A DNA stretch of 64,000 bases from Pararhizobium sp. YC-54. GTDB lineage: Bacteria > Pseudomonadota > Alphaproteobacteria > Rhizobiales > Rhizobiaceae. The stretch is taken from the NCBI RefSeq assembly GCF_025847205.1, contig NZ_JAOYTH010000006.1, positions 124,001-188,000 of the forward strand, read 5' to 3'. A program made the translations under genes and the position numbers. Position 1 is the first letter of the stretch; the number at the start of each line of letters is the position of its first letter. The notes beneath the pieces are model-generated. The model was not told the DNA's origin and did not search any database. It saw only the letters and a list, made by a program, of their open reading frames with translations. Of the stretch, positions 18,137 through 29,475 are shown piece by piece.

Positions 18137-18802
18137 TTACGCTCTCGCCACCGCGAAACCGGCCTGCGACTTGACGTCGGGCCCGCGCAGATAAAGCGGG
18201 CTCGGCTTGCCCTGTGCAGGATCGGCCGCCGCACCGAGACGGGCGACAAGACGGATGTCGGTGAGGTCTGTTTGCGCAGCGTTTTCCGGTGGGAGATCTG
18301 TCAGATGCCCGGCGCCTGTGCCGCATACGAGGCCGTCGAAATCGGCAAACATGCGGCGGGCTTCCGGGATTTCAAGCATCAACGCTTCGCTGCGTGCCGT
18401 GCCATCCGCCTCAAAGCTCTGGCAATACAGCTCGTCGCGCTTGGCATCGATCGTGGCCAGGATGGCCTGCCCCGGATGCGCCTCGCGGGCAGCTTCGGCG
18501 ATCGCGGCAAGTGTGGAGATGCCGACAGCCGGCACATCGAGCGCCAGCGCAAACCCACGCGCTGCGGCGACGCCGACACGGATGCCGGTGAAGGAACCGG
18601 GGCCGATGGTGACGGCAATCCGGTCCATGTCCGCAAGCAGCTTGCCGCTATCGGCCAGCGCCTGATCGATAAACGCCATCAGCTGCTCGGCATGACCGCG
18701 GCCGATATCGGCGCCGGCGGAGGCCAGAACCGTGTCAGTGGTACTGTCATAGATGGCGGCAAAGCAGCCCGTTCCAGCCGTATCGATGGCCAGGACGATC
18801 AT
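18137..18802 (-). CDS. tsaB: tRNA threonylcarbamoyladenosine biosynthesis protein TsaB
   Basis: TsaB (YeaZ) of 221 aa, the ASKHA-fold partner of TsaD in forming t6A37 on ANN-decoding tRNAs. The N-terminus MIVLAIDTAG and the motif AVTIGPGSFTGIRVGVAAARG are diagnostic. It overlaps no gene but runs directly into rimI with a one-base gap. tsaD, tsaC and tsaE are not in the window. Confidence 0.95.
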   Translation of the reverse strand: MIVLAIDTAGTGCFAAIYDSTTDTVLASAGADIGRGHAEQLMAFIDQALADSGKLLADMDRIAVTIGPGSFTGIRVGVAAARGFALALDVPAVGISTLAAIAEAAREAHPGQAILATIDAKRDELYCQSFEADGTARSEALMLEIPEARRMFADFDGLVCGTGAGHLTDLPPENAAQTDLTDIRLVARLGAAADPAQGKPSPLYLRGPDVKSQAGFAVARA

Positions 18803-18848
18803 GGTTTTTCAACTTTGATGGATAGTCGCGGCACGGATGAACGCTCGC

Positions 18849-19415
18849 TCAGACGGCTTCGACCGCCTGCACTTCGGGGATGAAATGATGCAGCAGGTTC
18901 TGGACGCCATGCTTCAACGTTGCCGTCGAGGACGGGCAGCCGGAACATGCGCCCTTCATGTTGAGGAAGACCGTGCCGTCACGGAATCCCTTGAAGGTGA
19001 TGTCGCCGCCATCCTGGGCCACGGCCGGGCGAACACGGGTTTCCAGCAGTTCCTTGATGGTTGCGACGATGGTTTCGTCGCCTTCCTCGAAGAACTCGCC
19101 GTCCTGATCGCTTTCTTCAGCGCGGGTCTGGACTGCCATGACCGGCTGGCCCGACATGAAATGTTCCATGATCGAGCCGAGGATGGCAGGCTTCAGGTGC
19201 TGCCATTCCTGCGCTTCCTTGGTGACGGTGATGAAATCATAGCCGAAATAGACGCCGGTGACGCCGGGGATCGCAAACAGGCGCGAAGCCAGAGCCGAAC
19301 CGGCGGCCGCCTCTTCTTCGTCGCGGAATTCCGCCGTGCCGTTTTCCATCACCACCTTGCCCGGCAGGAATTTCAGCGTGGCGGGGTTCGGTGTGGCTTC
19401 CGTCTGGATGAACAT
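18849..19415 (-). CDS. NifU-family Fe-S scaffold/carrier protein (Nfu type)
   Basis: Nfu-type protein of 188 aa that carries iron-sulfur clusters to target proteins. An N-terminal Nfu_N domain begins at once (MFIQTEATPNPATLKFLPG). The C-terminal NifU domain holds the cluster-binding CxxC in MKGACSGCPSSTATL. The ATG at 19415 is preceded by GGAGAAAGAC. The open frame extends 11 codons further upstream without family similarity. It is not associated with nitrogenase genes and belongs to general cluster delivery. Confidence 0.92.
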   Translation of the reverse strand: MFIQTEATPNPATLKFLPGKVVMENGTAEFRDEEEAAAGSALASRLFAIPGVTGVYFGYDFITVTKEAQEWQHLKPAILGSIMEHFMSGQPVMAVQTRAEESDQDGEFFEEGDETIVATIKELLETRVRPAVAQDGGDITFKGFRDGTVFLNMKGACSGCPSSTATLKHGVQNLLHHFIPEVQAVEAV

Positions 19416-19564
19416 GTCTTTCTCCGCGTCGGCCGGGATCGCGTTCAACCAGCCTGTTTAGAATTATTCAAAAGAATATAGGCCGTTTGGGCGGCCGCTT
19501 CAAGATGTGAGGATCAGCGTTTCAACCGCCTCAGGATCAATTCCGCTGATCCTGCCGGCAAAGC

Positions 19565-20056
19565 TCAGCTCAGCGCGTCGATTTCCTCGTCCGTCAGAAG
19601 ATCCGGTATGACGGTGACCGGAATGGGAAACGCGGCGGTCTTGCCGGCGATCGAAGAGACCAGTGGTCCGGGCCCATCCTTGGCGGAACCGGCGGCCAGC
19701 ACCAGGATAGCGATATCGCGATCTTCTTCGATCAGGCTGTAGATCTGATCCGTGGCGCTGCCTTCGCGAATGACCATTTCCGGCTCGATGCCAATCGTCT
19801 CACGCACCGTCTGGGCAATCTTGGCAAGCGTTGCTTCAGCCTCGGCGCGCGCTTCCGCGCGCATGATGCCTTCGACACCCAGCCACTGCTGGAAGTCGGC
19901 GTCGGCGATGACGTAGAGCAGAACAAGACCGCCATTGGAGTTTTTGGCACGCATGCCGGCGTAATGAACGGCGCGGCTGCATTCCGGCGTATCGTCGATC
20001 ACCGCCATGAATTTGCGGCGGTGACCTTCCAGTCTTGAGAGTCGTGTTGAAACCAT
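19565..20056 (-). CDS. Universal stress protein (UspA-like)
   Basis: UspA-domain protein of 163 aa. The N-terminal strand KFMAVIDDTPECSRAVHYA and the end VTVIPDLL are typical. The ATP-binding glycine motif is reduced (AAGSAKDGPGPLVSSIAGK), so nucleotide binding is uncertain. The reading frame stays open upstream through trpS, but that part is an out-of-frame shadow; the real start is the ATG at 20056. It follows trpS by 53 bases, so the two may be co-transcribed. The precise role is unknown. Confidence 0.88.
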   Translation of the reverse strand: MVSTRLSRLEGHRRKFMAVIDDTPECSRAVHYAGMRAKNSNGGLVLLYVIADADFQQWLGVEGIMRAEARAEAEATLAKIAQTVRETIGIEPEMVIREGSATDQIYSLIEEDRDIAILVLAAGSAKDGPGPLVSSIAGKTAAFPIPVTVIPDLLTDEEIDALS

Positions 20057-20109
20057 GGCGCGACTCTTACACCCGATATTTCTGGCTGCAAGGTTTCTTT
20101 TGCGGCGAA

Positions 20110-21177
20110 TTATTGCAGGAAGCCGACGATTTCCCGGACCTGTTTCATCGTCACTTCCGCCCGTGCCCGGGCGCGCTCGCCGCCATCGCGCAGGATGCCG
20201 TCGATATGGGTGGTATCGTCCATCAGGCGGCGCATTTCGCCCGAAATCGGGGCAAGAACGGTGACCGCCAGATCGACCAGCGCCGGCTTGAAGACCGAGA
20301 ACTGCTGGCCGCCGAACTCTTCGAGCACCTGCGCCTTGGTCCTGTCCGACAGGGCGGCATAGATGCCGACGAGATTGTCGGCTTCCGGCCGGCCCTTCAG
20401 GCCATCGACCTCGCCCGGCAAGGCATCCGGATCGGTTTTCGCCTTGCGGATCTTCTTCGAGATCGTGTCGGCGTCGTCCATCAGGTTGATGCGCGACAGG
20501 TCGGACGCATCCGACTTCGACATCTTCTTGGTGCCATCGCGCAATGACATGACACGCGGCGCCGGACCGCCGATCAGCGGCTCGACCATCGGGAAATAGG
20601 CATGCACCGGCTCTTCGCCAACCTTGATATCGATACCGTAATCGGTCCTGCGGATATGATCGCCGAAGTCCATGTTGAACTTCATGGCGATATCGCGGGC
20701 AAGCTCCAGATGCTGCTTTTGATCGTCGCCAACCGGCACATGGGTGCCGCGGTAGACGAGAATATCGGCCGCCATCAAGCTCGGATAGGCAAGCAGGCCG
20801 AGCGAGACCTGCTCGGCGTTCTTGCCGCCGGACTTGTCCTTGAACTGGGTCATGCGTTCCATCCAGCCAATGCGGGCGACGCAGTTGAATATCCAGGCAA
20901 GCTCGGCATGCTGCGGCACGGCCGACTGGTTGAAGACGATGTGCTTGTTCGGGTCGATGCCCGAGGCAATGAAAGCTGCGGCGATCGAGCGGATTTGGTT
21001 GCGCAAATCGTCGTGCACGAGCTGGGCAGTGAGCGAGTGGAGATCGACGACGCAATAGATGCAGTCGTTGCTTTCCTGCAGGGCGACAAACTTTCGGATC
21101 GCACCGAGATAGTTGCCGAGGTGGAGATTGCCTGTCGGCTGGACGCCGGAAAAAACGAGCGGCTTGAATTCTGACAT
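20110..21177 (-). CDS. trpS: Tryptophanyl-tRNA synthetase
   Basis: Class I aminoacyl-tRNA synthetase of 355 aa. The HIGH-type motif is PTGNLHLGN (residues 14-22) and the KMSKS loop is [12 protein letters not shown] near residue 200. The [15 protein letters not shown] segment binds the tRNA/adenylate region. The start at 21177 (MSEFKPLVF) matches the family, although the frame is open 156 bases further upstream. No attenuator-like leader was recognised in the region before it. Confidence 0.97.
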   Translation of the reverse strand: MSEFKPLVFSGVQPTGNLHLGNYLGAIRKFVALQESNDCIYCVVDLHSLTAQLVHDDLRNQIRSIAAAFIASGIDPNKHIVFNQSAVPQHAELAWIFNCVARIGWMERMTQFKDKSGGKNAEQVSLGLLAYPSLMAADILVYRGTHVPVGDDQKQHLELARDIAMKFNMDFGDHIRRTDYGIDIKVGEEPVHAYFPMVEPLIGGPAPRVMSLRDGTKKMSKSDASDLSRINLMDDADTISKKIRKAKTDPDALPGEVDGLKGRPEADNLVGIYAALSDRTKAQVLEEFGGQQFSVFKPALVDLAVTVLAPISGEMRRLMDDTTHIDGILRDGGERARARAEVTMKQVREIVGFLQ

Positions 21178-21598
21178 TGTGTCCTCATTCGGGCTTGTGG
21201 AGGGCCCGGCCTCTTCTGTTGCTGTTGGCGGGCTTATGCACACAGGCATTGCGGCGATCAAGAGGCAGGTCGCCTGCGCCGGCGCAAAATCCACCCATGG
21301 TGACGCAACCGGCCGCCAAGACCTTGAATCCAAAGACCTGAATTGGAAATTTTTCCTCTAATATAATATCTGAATTACCAATGAAGGCAGCAATGCGGCA
21401 CATCCAATTTATAGATCAAGAAGAAATTTCCATAAAATTGCTTCATTTCAGATGAATTTGCCAATTCGCCACCACAACCAGGTTCTCAGACCGAGCTCAT
21501 CCGCCGCACAGTGCGCGTCAAGGGCGCGGGCGAACCGACATTTGCATGTGCCTTGATCCAAAAGTGGATGTTGAAGGCATATTGCCGAGGGGATTGTC
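21178..21598. other. Intergenic region between trpS and the M15 peptidase gene
   Basis: 421 bases with no convincing gene. The middle (about 21340-21475) is clearly more AT-rich than the surroundings, with GGAAATTTTTCC and TAATATAATATC stretches, and probably carries divergent promoters for trpS and the peptidase gene. GAGGGG just before 21599 is the ribosome site of the latter. No RNA gene or repeat was recognised. Confidence 0.5.
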
Positions 21599-22081
21599 AT
21601 GCGAAATCTATTATCGCTCGCTCTTGCGTGCCTGCTTGCCCTTTCCAATTTCGCCATAGCCGAGGCCAAGGATGACCGTCCGCGTAAGGTGAAGCTTCCC
21701 GTGCACAGCAGAACAACGGCTTATGCCGTGCAGACCGTATCGGTCAGAACAGGCTGCTTTTCGCCGCGCCTCGAGGGTATTCTGGCGCATATCGCCATGA
21801 AAACCGGGCGCCGGCCGCTGGTGACTTCGGGCCATCGGCCCCGCGCGCATCGGGCAGGTTCGCTGCACCGGCATTGCCAGGCTGCGGATATCCGCGTGCC
21901 CGGCGTTTCGGAAAGCAAGATCCTCGCCGCGGCGAAAACCGCGCCGGGTATTGGCGGCATCGGCCGCTATTGCAACGGCATCGTCCATGTCGATACCGGC
22001 CCCAGGCGCCAATGGGTCCACTGCGGAAAATCGAACCGTGGTTTTCTCAGCGCCAAGCGCCGTTCGGGAAGGCGGGCCTGA
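21599..22081 (+). CDS. Secreted M15-type (YcbK/DUF882-like) zinc peptidase
   Basis: Exported protein of 160 aa. The signal peptide is about residues 1-21 (LLSLALACLLALSNFAIA). The zinc site follows the VanY/D-Ala-D-Ala peptidase M15 layout: TSGHRPRAHRAGSLH with His90, QAADIR with Asp97, and GIVHVDTG with His130. It probably trims peptidoglycan cross-links or side chains in the periplasm. The C-terminus is strongly basic. It stands alone between trpS and murJ, converging on murJ, the lipid II flippase gene. The substrate is inferred from the fold only. Confidence 0.82.
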   Translation: MRNLLSLALACLLALSNFAIAEAKDDRPRKVKLPVHSRTTAYAVQTVSVRTGCFSPRLEGILAHIAMKTGRRPLVTSGHRPRAHRAGSLHRHCQAADIRVPGVSESKILAAAKTAPGIGGIGRYCNGIVHVDTGPRRQWVHCGKSNRGFLSAKRRSGRRA

Positions 22082-22095
22082 GGCCTGCCGCCGCC

Positions 22096-23688
22096 TCAGC
22101 TATCCGTGGGCGGCGGAGTATTGGCGGCACCCTTGCACTTGATATTGCGCCGGATCATCGACCAATCCGCGCCGCCGATCAGGAAAGCGATGGCGAAGTA
22201 GACGACCATCGATACGCCGATCAGAATTCCAAGTGCGGAGAGCTTCGCCCAGAACGGCGATCCTGACGCCAGCGAGACGGCAAAGACGCCGCGCAGATAA
22301 TAGAGAACGCCGCCCATGATCACGGCGGCGACGACAAGCAGCGCCGTGCGGCGCAAGAGCGCCCATTCCCACGTCAGATGACCGCGGCGCAGCAGCGTGA
22401 CGAAGAGCAGGACCGTGCTGATCCAGCCGGCCGTGGCTTCGGCAACCGCAATGCCCGGCGCACCGAGGCGGGGAAACAGCGTGAGGGCCAGTGCGCAGTT
22501 GGCCGCAACGGCAACGGCCGAAAACCGCATCGGCGTCTTGGTATCCTCGCGTGCATAAAAACCCGGCTGCAGCGCCTTGATCAGCACGAAGGCCGGCAGG
22601 CCGATGCCATAGATGGCAAGGATGGAGCCGACGACGGCGGTGTTCTCGGCATGGAACGCGCCGCGCTCGTAGAGCACCCGAATGATCTCGTCGGAGAGGA
22701 TCCACAGGGCGAAGGCAGCGGGAATGGTCAGGAACAGCACGAACTCGATCGACCGGTTCTGCAGGTTTCCGGCTTCGCGCAGATGACCGCCCTTCAGCGC
22801 CCGCGCCAGTTCCGGCAAGAGCACGACGCCGACGGCGATGCCGACGACACCGAGCGGCAGCTGGTAGATGCGATCGGCATATTGCAGCGCAGAGATGGCG
22901 CCGTCCTGCGCCGAGGCAATCGCCTGGCCGATCAGCTGGTTGATCTGGGTGATGCCGCCGGTGATGGCGGCAGGCACGGCAAGAACCAGCAGGCGTTTGA
23001 CGTTGGGTGTGAAGCGGGGAAACTTGAGGCTGATGCTCATGCCGGCATGGAGGACGCCGAAATAGACGACGGCGAGCTGCAGCACGCCCGCCACCAGCAC
23101 GCCCCAGGAGAGATACCAGGCGGTCGCCAACGGATCGGCGCCGGTGTAGAGCGCATAGAAAAGTGCGCCGATCATCACGATGTTGAGGAAAATCGGGGCG
23201 ACGGCGGCAGCGAAGAAATGGTGCAAGGAATTGAGCATGCCGCTCATCATCGCCGTCAGCGACATGCACATGAGATAAGGAAACATCACCATCGCCATGC
23301 GCACGGTGAGGCTTGATTTCTCGATATCATCGGCAAAACCGGGCGCGATGACGAAACGCACCAGAAGCGGCATCGACAGTTCCATCACGATGGTGATGAG
23401 CAGGAGCACCGTGAACAGCACGCCGAACACTTCTTCGGAAAAACGCTTGGCACCATTAATGCCATTCGCCTCGATTTCCTTGGAAAACAGCGGCACGAAG
23501 GCTGCATTGAAGGCGCCTTCGGCAAAGAGGCGGCGAAACAGGTTGGGAAACCGGAAGGCCGCATAGAAAACGTCGGCCATCGGGCCAGTGCCAAGCGCTG
23601 CCGCCATCAGTGTTTCGCGGGCAAAACCGAAGATACGGCTGCCGAGCGTGGCACCGCCCACGGTCATGAACTTCCTGACGAGACTCAT
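22096..23688 (-). CDS. murJ: Lipid II flippase MurJ
   Basis: Polytopic MATE/MOP-superfamily protein of 530 aa (about 14 spans) that moves lipid II across the inner membrane for peptidoglycan synthesis. The N-terminus [18 protein letters not shown] and [17 protein letters not shown] are diagnostic and carry essential arginines. Its ATG at 23688 overlaps the glnD stop by 4 bases (ATGA), so translation is coupled. In many alphaproteobacteria murJ follows glnD in this way. Confidence 0.96.
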   Translation of the reverse strand: MSLVRKFMTVGGATLGSRIFGFARETLMAAALGTGPMADVFYAAFRFPNLFRRLFAEGAFNAAFVPLFSKEIEANGINGAKRFSEEVFGVLFTVLLLITIVMELSMPLLVRFVIAPGFADDIEKSSLTVRMAMVMFPYLMCMSLTAMMSGMLNSLHHFFAAAVAPIFLNIVMIGALFYALYTGADPLATAWYLSWGVLVAGVLQLAVVYFGVLHAGMSISLKFPRFTPNVKRLLVLAVPAAITGGITQINQLIGQAIASAQDGAISALQYADRIYQLPLGVVGIAVGVVLLPELARALKGGHLREAGNLQNRSIEFVLFLTIPAAFALWILSDEIIRVLYERGAFHAENTAVVGSILAIYGIGLPAFVLIKALQPGFYAREDTKTPMRFSAVAVAANCALALTLFPRLGAPGIAVAEATAGWISTVLLFVTLLRRGHLTWEWALLRRTALLVVAAVIMGGVLYYLRGVFAVSLASGSPFWAKLSALGILIGVSMVVYFAIAFLIGGADWSMIRRNIKCKGAANTPPPTDS

Positions 23689-26531
23689 GATTCTGCCTTG
23701 GCTTTTTTGGAACCGGAGACGGCGCGCGTGTGCTGCGGCGCGATCATGCCGGAGGGCATGCGGTCGCGCATCTCGTCCGCTTCGTCGGACATCACGGCCT
23801 TCAGCCGCGCGACGATATTGCTCTGCCGGGCCTCATTGGTGATCTTCTGGCCGACGAGGTCGGTGACATAGAACGTATCGATGACCTTCTCGCCGAAGGT
23901 GGTGATATGCGCAGAGGCGATATCGAGCGACAGATCGGAGAGCACCGCGGTGATTTCCGAGAGCAGGCCGGTGCGGTCGAGGCACTCCACCTCGATGACG
24001 GTGAACTTGTTCGACAGGCTGTTGCTGATGGTGACGGCCGGCGGCACCGTGAAGGCCTTGTTGCGCTTGCGGTGTTTGGTGCGGCTGGCGATCACTTCCG
24101 GCAGGCGCTTCTTGCCCGACAGCACGTCCTCGATCATCTTGCCGATATTCGCCGCCCGGCGCATCTCGTCATTGTCGTCAGGGAATTCGCGATTGACGAG
24201 GATCGTATCCAGCGCGCGGCCATCCGACGTGGTGAAAATCTGAGCATCGACGATATTGGCACCGGCCGCCGCACAGGCACCGGCGATCACCGCAAGCAGG
24301 CGCGGATGGTCGGGCGACAGAATGGTGATTTCGGTGATGGCGTGGAACTGGTGCGTGCGCACCATCGTCGCCAGCGCCCGGCCGGCCTTGTCGGCGTCGC
24401 GGATGAAGCGTGCATGGCGCAGCTGGTCTTCGAGCGGCACCGACAGAAGATAGGGCTGGTAGTGCAGCTTGGTATAGGTCTTGCGATCCTTCTGGCTCCA
24501 GTCGGATAGCGCATCGAACAGCACGTCGGCCGCATGCACAGCACGCTCCTTGCGCGGCAGATCGGAAAATCCGCCGGACAACAGCAGCTCAGTCTCGTAG
24601 TACAGCGTGCGCAGCAGCTGGCCCTTCCAGCCATTCCAGACGCCGGGGCCGACGGCGCGGATATCGGCGATCGTCAGGATCAAAAGCATTTTCAGCCGGT
24701 CGAGCGATTGGACCTTTTCGGTAAAATCGATGATCGTCTTGCGGTCGTTGAGATCGCGCGTCTGCGCAACCATCGACATGGTCAGATGTTCTTCGATCAG
24801 CCATGCGACCGTTTCGGTCTGCTTGGGCGTCATGCCGAAGCGCGGGCAGAGCTTGCGGGCAACCTTGGCACCGGCGGTCGAATGATCTTCCGGGCGGCCC
24901 TTGGCAACGTCATGCAGAAGAACGGCGACGAACAGCGCAGTGCGGTCCTCGATCGAGGGCATGAGCTTGAAGGCGAGCGGATGCAGTTCCTCGTCGCGGC
25001 CCTGGTCAATGCGCGAGAGAACATCGACGGCGCGCAGCAGATGTTCATCGACCGTATAGTGATGATACATGTTGAACTGCATCAGCGAAACGATCTTGCC
25101 GAATTCGGGAATGAACCGGCCAAGCACGCCGGCCTCGTTCATCCGCCGCAGAATAAGCTCCGGATTGCGCTTCGACGTCAGCATCGACATGAACAGCCGG
25201 TTGGCTTCCTCATTGTCGCGCACGGCCGGCGTGATCAGGCCGAGCGACCGGGTCACCTGCTTCAAGGCGGCCGGATGGAACTCCAGTCCGTTGATATCGG
25301 CGACATGAAAGATCCGGATCAGGTTTATCGGATCGCGCTTGAAGATGTCAGGACTGGCAAGCGCGATGCGGCCGCCGTCATCGACGAATTCCAGCGTGCC
25401 GGCGATCTTGCGGACGCGATGGGTGAAACGGCTCAGAGCGGCGGTAAACCCCGGAAGCTGCTTGGCCTGCTGGTCCTCAAGTGCTGCGCAGAAGATGCGG
25501 GTGAGATCGCCGACGTTCTTGGCCACCAGGAAATAGTGCTTCATGAAGCGCTCGACGGCCGTCATGCCCGGATGATCGTGATAGCCGAGGTTTTCGGCGA
25601 TCTCGCGCTGGATGTCGAACGAGAGCCGCTCCTCCGCCTTGCCGGTCAAGAAATGCATGTGGCAGCGCACGGCCCAGAGGAAATCATCGGCTTTCTGGAA
25701 AAGCTCGTACTCCTGGCGCGACAGCACGCCGAGCTTGATGAGATCGGCCGAATCCTTCACCCGGTAGAAATATTTGGCGATCCAGAACAGCGTGTGGATG
25801 TCGCGCAGGCCGCCCTTGCCTTCCTTGACGTTCGGCTCGACCAGATAGCGCGTATCGCCGGCCTTGCTGTGGCGTTCGTCGCGCTCGGCCAGCTTGGCGG
25901 CAATGAAGTCGGGGCCGGTGTTCTTGACGATTTCGCTATCGAAGCGGGTTTCGAGCTCTTCCGCCAGCTCCTTCGAGCCGCAGATATAGCGGGTCTCGAG
26001 GATCGCCGTGCGGATCGTCATGTCGCCGCGCGACAGGCGGATGCACTCCTCGATCGTGCGCGTCGCATGGCCGACCTTGAAGCCGAGATCCCACAGGATA
26101 TAGAGCATGAACTCGATGGCAGGTTCAGCCCACACGGCCTTCTTCACCGGCAATAGGAAGAGGAGATCGATATCGGACCCCGGCGCCAGCGTGCCACGGC
26201 CATAACCGCCGACAGCGGTGACTGCGATGCGGGTCCAGGGCTGCGCATTGGCGGCGTTGAAAACCTCGTTGAGGACAAAGTCGTGCAGCACGGTGATCAG
26301 CTGGTCCTGCAGCCAGGAAATCCGCTCGGCGCATTTCAGCCCGCTACCGTCATCGAGCAACAGTTCGCGTGCCTTTTCGCGGCCGGCCAGATTGGCCTGT
26401 TTGAACGCCGCCAAAAGTGCCTGACGCATCAGGTCGCGATGCTCCGCATGCGCCGATGCGATGAAATTGCACTTGGCCCTGAGTGCCGCGACATTCAGGA
26501 TATCGGGAAATGACGTCTCATGTATGGTCAT
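23685..26531 (-). CDS. glnD: Bifunctional uridylyltransferase/uridylyl-removing enzyme (PII sensor)
   Basis: GlnD of 948 aa from the start chosen at 26531 ([12 protein letters not shown]); an upstream ATG at 26585 would add 18 residues without family similarity. The nucleotidyltransferase motif is [18 protein letters not shown]. The HD domain with [14 protein letters not shown] removes UMP. Two C-terminal ACT domains ([15 protein letters not shown] and [13 protein letters not shown]) bind glutamine. It senses nitrogen status by modifying PII proteins, so it feeds into the NtrB/NtrC system that uses the sigma-54 encoded at 42875-44449. Confidence 0.97.
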   Translation of the reverse strand: MTIHETSFPDILNVAALRAKCNFIASAHAEHRDLMRQALLAAFKQANLAGREKARELLLDDGSGLKCAERISWLQDQLITVLHDFVLNEVFNAANAQPWTRIAVTAVGGYGRGTLAPGSDIDLLFLLPVKKAVWAEPAIEFMLYILWDLGFKVGHATRTIEECIRLSRGDMTIRTAILETRYICGSKELAEELETRFDSEIVKNTGPDFIAAKLAERDERHSKAGDTRYLVEPNVKEGKGGLRDIHTLFWIAKYFYRVKDSADLIKLGVLSRQEYELFQKADDFLWAVRCHMHFLTGKAEERLSFDIQREIAENLGYHDHPGMTAVERFMKHYFLVAKNVGDLTRIFCAALEDQQAKQLPGFTAALSRFTHRVRKIAGTLEFVDDGGRIALASPDIFKRDPINLIRIFHVADINGLEFHPAALKQVTRSLGLITPAVRDNEEANRLFMSMLTSKRNPELILRRMNEAGVLGRFIPEFGKIVSLMQFNMYHHYTVDEHLLRAVDVLSRIDQGRDEELHPLAFKLMPSIEDRTALFVAVLLHDVAKGRPEDHSTAGAKVARKLCPRFGMTPKQTETVAWLIEEHLTMSMVAQTRDLNDRKTIIDFTEKVQSLDRLKMLLILTIADIRAVGPGVWNGWKGQLLRTLYYETELLLSGGFSDLPRKERAVHAADVLFDALSDWSQKDRKTYTKLHYQPYLLSVPLEDQLRHARFIRDADKAGRALATMVRTHQFHAITEITILSPDHPRLLAVIAGACAAAGANIVDAQIFTTSDGRALDTILVNREFPDDNDEMRRAANIGKMIEDVLSGKKRLPEVIASRTKHRKRNKAFTVPPAVTISNSLSNKFTVIEVECLDRTGLLSEITAVLSDLSLDIASAHITTFGEKVIDTFYVTDLVGQKITNEARQSNIVARLKAVMSDEADEMRDRMPSGMIAPQHTRAVSGSKKAKAES

Positions 26532-26628
26532 CAAAGGCCGACCGTCTTCCTGTCCGGCGGGATCTGCGCGCCGTTGTGTATGCATGCGCTATAGACCTTT
26601 TGCCCGGGAATGGACAGGTCTGTAGCGG

Positions 26629-29373
26629 TCAAGAATTACCAAGCTGCTTCTTCAGCGCATAAAGCGCGTCCATTGCCTCACGCGGGGTCATATCATCGGG
26701 ATTGAGGCTTTTCAAAGCCTCCTCCACCTTCGACGGGCCCGCCTTCACGCGCTCCTCGCGGCGGATGGCCACCTGGAACAGCGGCAGATCGTCAATCAGC
26801 TGGCTGGCCGGATTTTTCCGGTCAGCATCCTCAAGCTTTGCCAGCACATCCTTGGCACGCGCGACCACGGATGCCGGCAGTCCGGCAAGGCGGGCGACCT
26901 GAATACCGTAGGAACGATCGGCGGCACCGGGGCCGACTTCATGCAGGAAGATGACGTCGCCGTGCCATTCCTTGACCCGCATGGTGGCGTTCGAAAGCCG
27001 CCCAAGCTTTTCGGAAAGCACCGTCAGTTCATGGAAATGCGTGGCGAACAATCCGCGGCAGCGGTTGCCCTCATGCAAGTGCTCGACGGATGCCCAGGCG
27101 ATCGACAGACCGTCGAAGGTGGCGGTGCCACGGCCGATTTCGTCAAGGATGACGAGCGAACGGTCGGTCGCCTGATTGAGGATCGCCGCCGTCTCGACCA
27201 TCTCGACCATGAAGGTCGAGCGGCCACGGGCCAGATCGTCGGACGCACCGACGCGGGAAAACAGCCGGTCGACGATGCCGATATGGGCTGACGTTGCCGG
27301 CACAAAGGCGCCCATCTGCGCCATGATGGCGATCAGCGCGTTCTGGCGCAGAAAGGTCGATTTACCGCCCATATTGGGACCGGTCAGCAGCCAGATCGCC
27401 CCATCGCCCTCGCCGTCATGCGGCGACAGATCGCAGGTATTGGCGACAAAAGCAGCGCCGGACTGGCGGCGCAGTGCCTGCTCGACGACCGGGTGGCGGC
27501 CGCCTTCGATAGCGAACATCTTCGACGTATCGACCAGCGGGCGGCAATAGGCCTGCTCCTCGGCAAGCGTCGCAAGCCCGGCGGAAACATCAACCACCGC
27601 AAGCGCAAGCGCCGCCGCCTTGATCGCTTCGGCTTCGGCAACGACCATAGCCGACAGCCTGTCGAAGGCTTCGAGCTCGATGGTCAGCGCCCGGTCGGCG
27701 GCGTTGGCGATCTTGGTTTCGAGATCGGAGAGTTCCGTCGTGGTGAAGCGCATGGCATTGGCCATGGTCTGCCGGTGGATGAAGCGGGCGCGCGCCTCGG
27801 GTCCATCAGTCATCGGTCCGGCATTGCCCTGAGTGACTTCGATGAAATAGCCAAGCACGTTGTTGTACTTGATCTTCAGCGACTTGATGCCGGTTTCCTC
27901 GGCATAATCGAGCTGCAGGCCGGCGATCACCCGGCGGGACTGGTCGCGCAGAGCACGCATCTCGTCGAGCTCGGCACTGGCGCCGTCACGCAGGAAACCG
28001 CCGTCGCGTTTCAACAACGGCAGTTCGTCGCCGAGAATGGCCGCCAGCTGCCGGACCATATCCTGCGGCAGCGCTCTCACCGCTTCAAGTGCTGCACCCA
28101 ATTCTTCGGAAAGATCGCCGCGCGCCAGCAGGCCGGCAACCTCGACCGCCGACTGGCAGCCGGCAAGGATGCTGCCGAGGTCACGCGGACCGCCGCGACC
28201 GAGCGACAGGCGCGACAGGGCGCGCGGCATATCCGGCACGTGTTTCAGCGCCGACCGCAGGTCGCTGCAAAACGATGGCTGGTCGGCAAGTGCTGTAATG
28301 GAATCAAGCCGGGCGTTGATCCGTTCCGGGTCCGTCAACGGCGACATCAACCGCTCGGCAAGCAGGCGTGCGCCACCGCCCGTCACGGTGCGATCGAGCG
28401 CCTTCAACAGCGTGCCATTGCGATCGCCGGACTGCGTTTTCACCAGCTCGAGATTGGCGCGGGTGGCGGGATCGATGAACAGTGTCGAGGCGGCACTTTC
28501 GCGCTCCGGCGCGCCCAGTGGCGGACGTTCGGCGAACTGGGTCTTTTCGACATAGGAGATCGCGGCCGAAGCAGCAGCAAGCTCGGCGCGCGAAAAGCTG
28601 CCGAAGCCGTCGAGCGTCTTGACGTCATAATACCGGGTGACGCGGTTCTCCGCCGTGGCACTATCAAACAGCACGGCGGGTTGCGGAACCGCGACGCGAC
28701 CGAGAACGTCGATCACCGGGCGCATGTCCGGATCGTGGAAGACGGTATCGGCAAGGATCAGTTCGCGCGGCTCGATGCGCAGGATGTCGGCCAGTAGCCG
28801 CGTCTCGGTGGTTTCGGCCAACCGGAAGACGCCGGTGGAAATATCGATCCAGGCAAGCGCGATGGCGGGCTCAGCGCCGCCGCGAATGCGGGCAAGCGCC
28901 ATCAGATAATTCGATTCCGATGGCGAGAGTAGCTTGTCCTCGGTAATCGTACCCGGGGTGACGAGGCGCACGACATCGCGCTTCACCACCGATTTTCCGC
29001 CGCGCTTCTTGGCTTCCGCCGGGTCTTCGACCTGTTCGCAGACGGCGACGCGGAAACCCAGCCCGATCAGCTTCTGCAGATAATCGTCGGCCGCATGGAC
29101 CGGCACGCCGCACATCGGGATGTCCTGGCCAAGATGCTGGCCGCGCCTGGTCAGCGTAATGCCCAGTGCCCGCGACGCTTCGACCGCGTCCTGGAAGAAC
29201 AGCTCGTAGAAATCGCCCATCCGATAAAACAGCAGCGAATCCGGGTTGTTCGCCTTGATCTCGATGAACTGTTCCATCATCGGCGTGGCGGTGGCGCGGC
29301 TTTCCTCCGTTGCCAGTTGAACGGCGGTGAGAACCTCGGGGTTGCGGGTGATTGGCTCGGTCACAAAAGTCAT
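26629..29373 (-). CDS. mutS: DNA mismatch repair protein MutS
   Basis: MutS of 914 aa, the mismatch-recognition ATPase. The mismatch-binding Phe-x-Glu is in [14 protein letters not shown]. The Walker A motif [14 protein letters not shown] and the Walker B region [20 protein letters not shown] are intact. The ATG at 29373 has AGGATCAGC upstream; the frame could start at 29400 but lacks a ribosome site there. It is divergent from maeB with a 102-base shared upstream region. mutL is not in the window. Confidence 0.97.
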   Translation of the reverse strand: MTFVTEPITRNPEVLTAVQLATEESRATATPMMEQFIEIKANNPDSLLFYRMGDFYELFFQDAVEASRALGITLTRRGQHLGQDIPMCGVPVHAADDYLQKLIGLGFRVAVCEQVEDPAEAKKRGGKSVVKRDVVRLVTPGTITEDKLLSPSESNYLMALARIRGGAEPAIALAWIDISTGVFRLAETTETRLLADILRIEPRELILADTVFHDPDMRPVIDVLGRVAVPQPAVLFDSATAENRVTRYYDVKTLDGFGSFSRAELAAASAAISYVEKTQFAERPPLGAPERESAASTLFIDPATRANLELVKTQSGDRNGTLLKALDRTVTGGGARLLAERLMSPLTDPERINARLDSITALADQPSFCSDLRSALKHVPDMPRALSRLSLGRGGPRDLGSILAGCQSAVEVAGLLARGDLSEELGAALEAVRALPQDMVRQLAAILGDELPLLKRDGGFLRDGASAELDEMRALRDQSRRVIAGLQLDYAEETGIKSLKIKYNNVLGYFIEVTQGNAGPMTDGPEARARFIHRQTMANAMRFTTTELSDLETKIANAADRALTIELEAFDRLSAMVVAEAEAIKAAALALAVVDVSAGLATLAEEQAYCRPLVDTSKMFAIEGGRHPVVEQALRRQSGAAFVANTCDLSPHDGEGDGAIWLLTGPNMGGKSTFLRQNALIAIMAQMGAFVPATSAHIGIVDRLFSRVGASDDLARGRSTFMVEMVETAAILNQATDRSLVILDEIGRGTATFDGLSIAWASVEHLHEGNRCRGLFATHFHELTVLSEKLGRLSNATMRVKEWHGDVIFLHEVGPGAADRSYGIQVARLAGLPASVVARAKDVLAKLEDADRKNPASQLIDDLPLFQVAIRREERVKAGPSKVEEALKSLNPDDMTPREAMDALYALKKQLGNS

Positions 29374-29475
29374 GCTGATCCTAAAAAAGTGGTGCCACAC
29401 TATTCATGCGCGTTTATAGAAGACAACAACAAAGCGGCTAAGGAGAGCCGTCACCCACAAAAGCTTGGAGGACCA

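Noticed and set aside
27418..28797. A 459-codon open frame antisense to mutS
   Set aside because: Same reason: no recognisable fold, no ribosome site, and the mutS motifs on the opposite strand are unambiguous.
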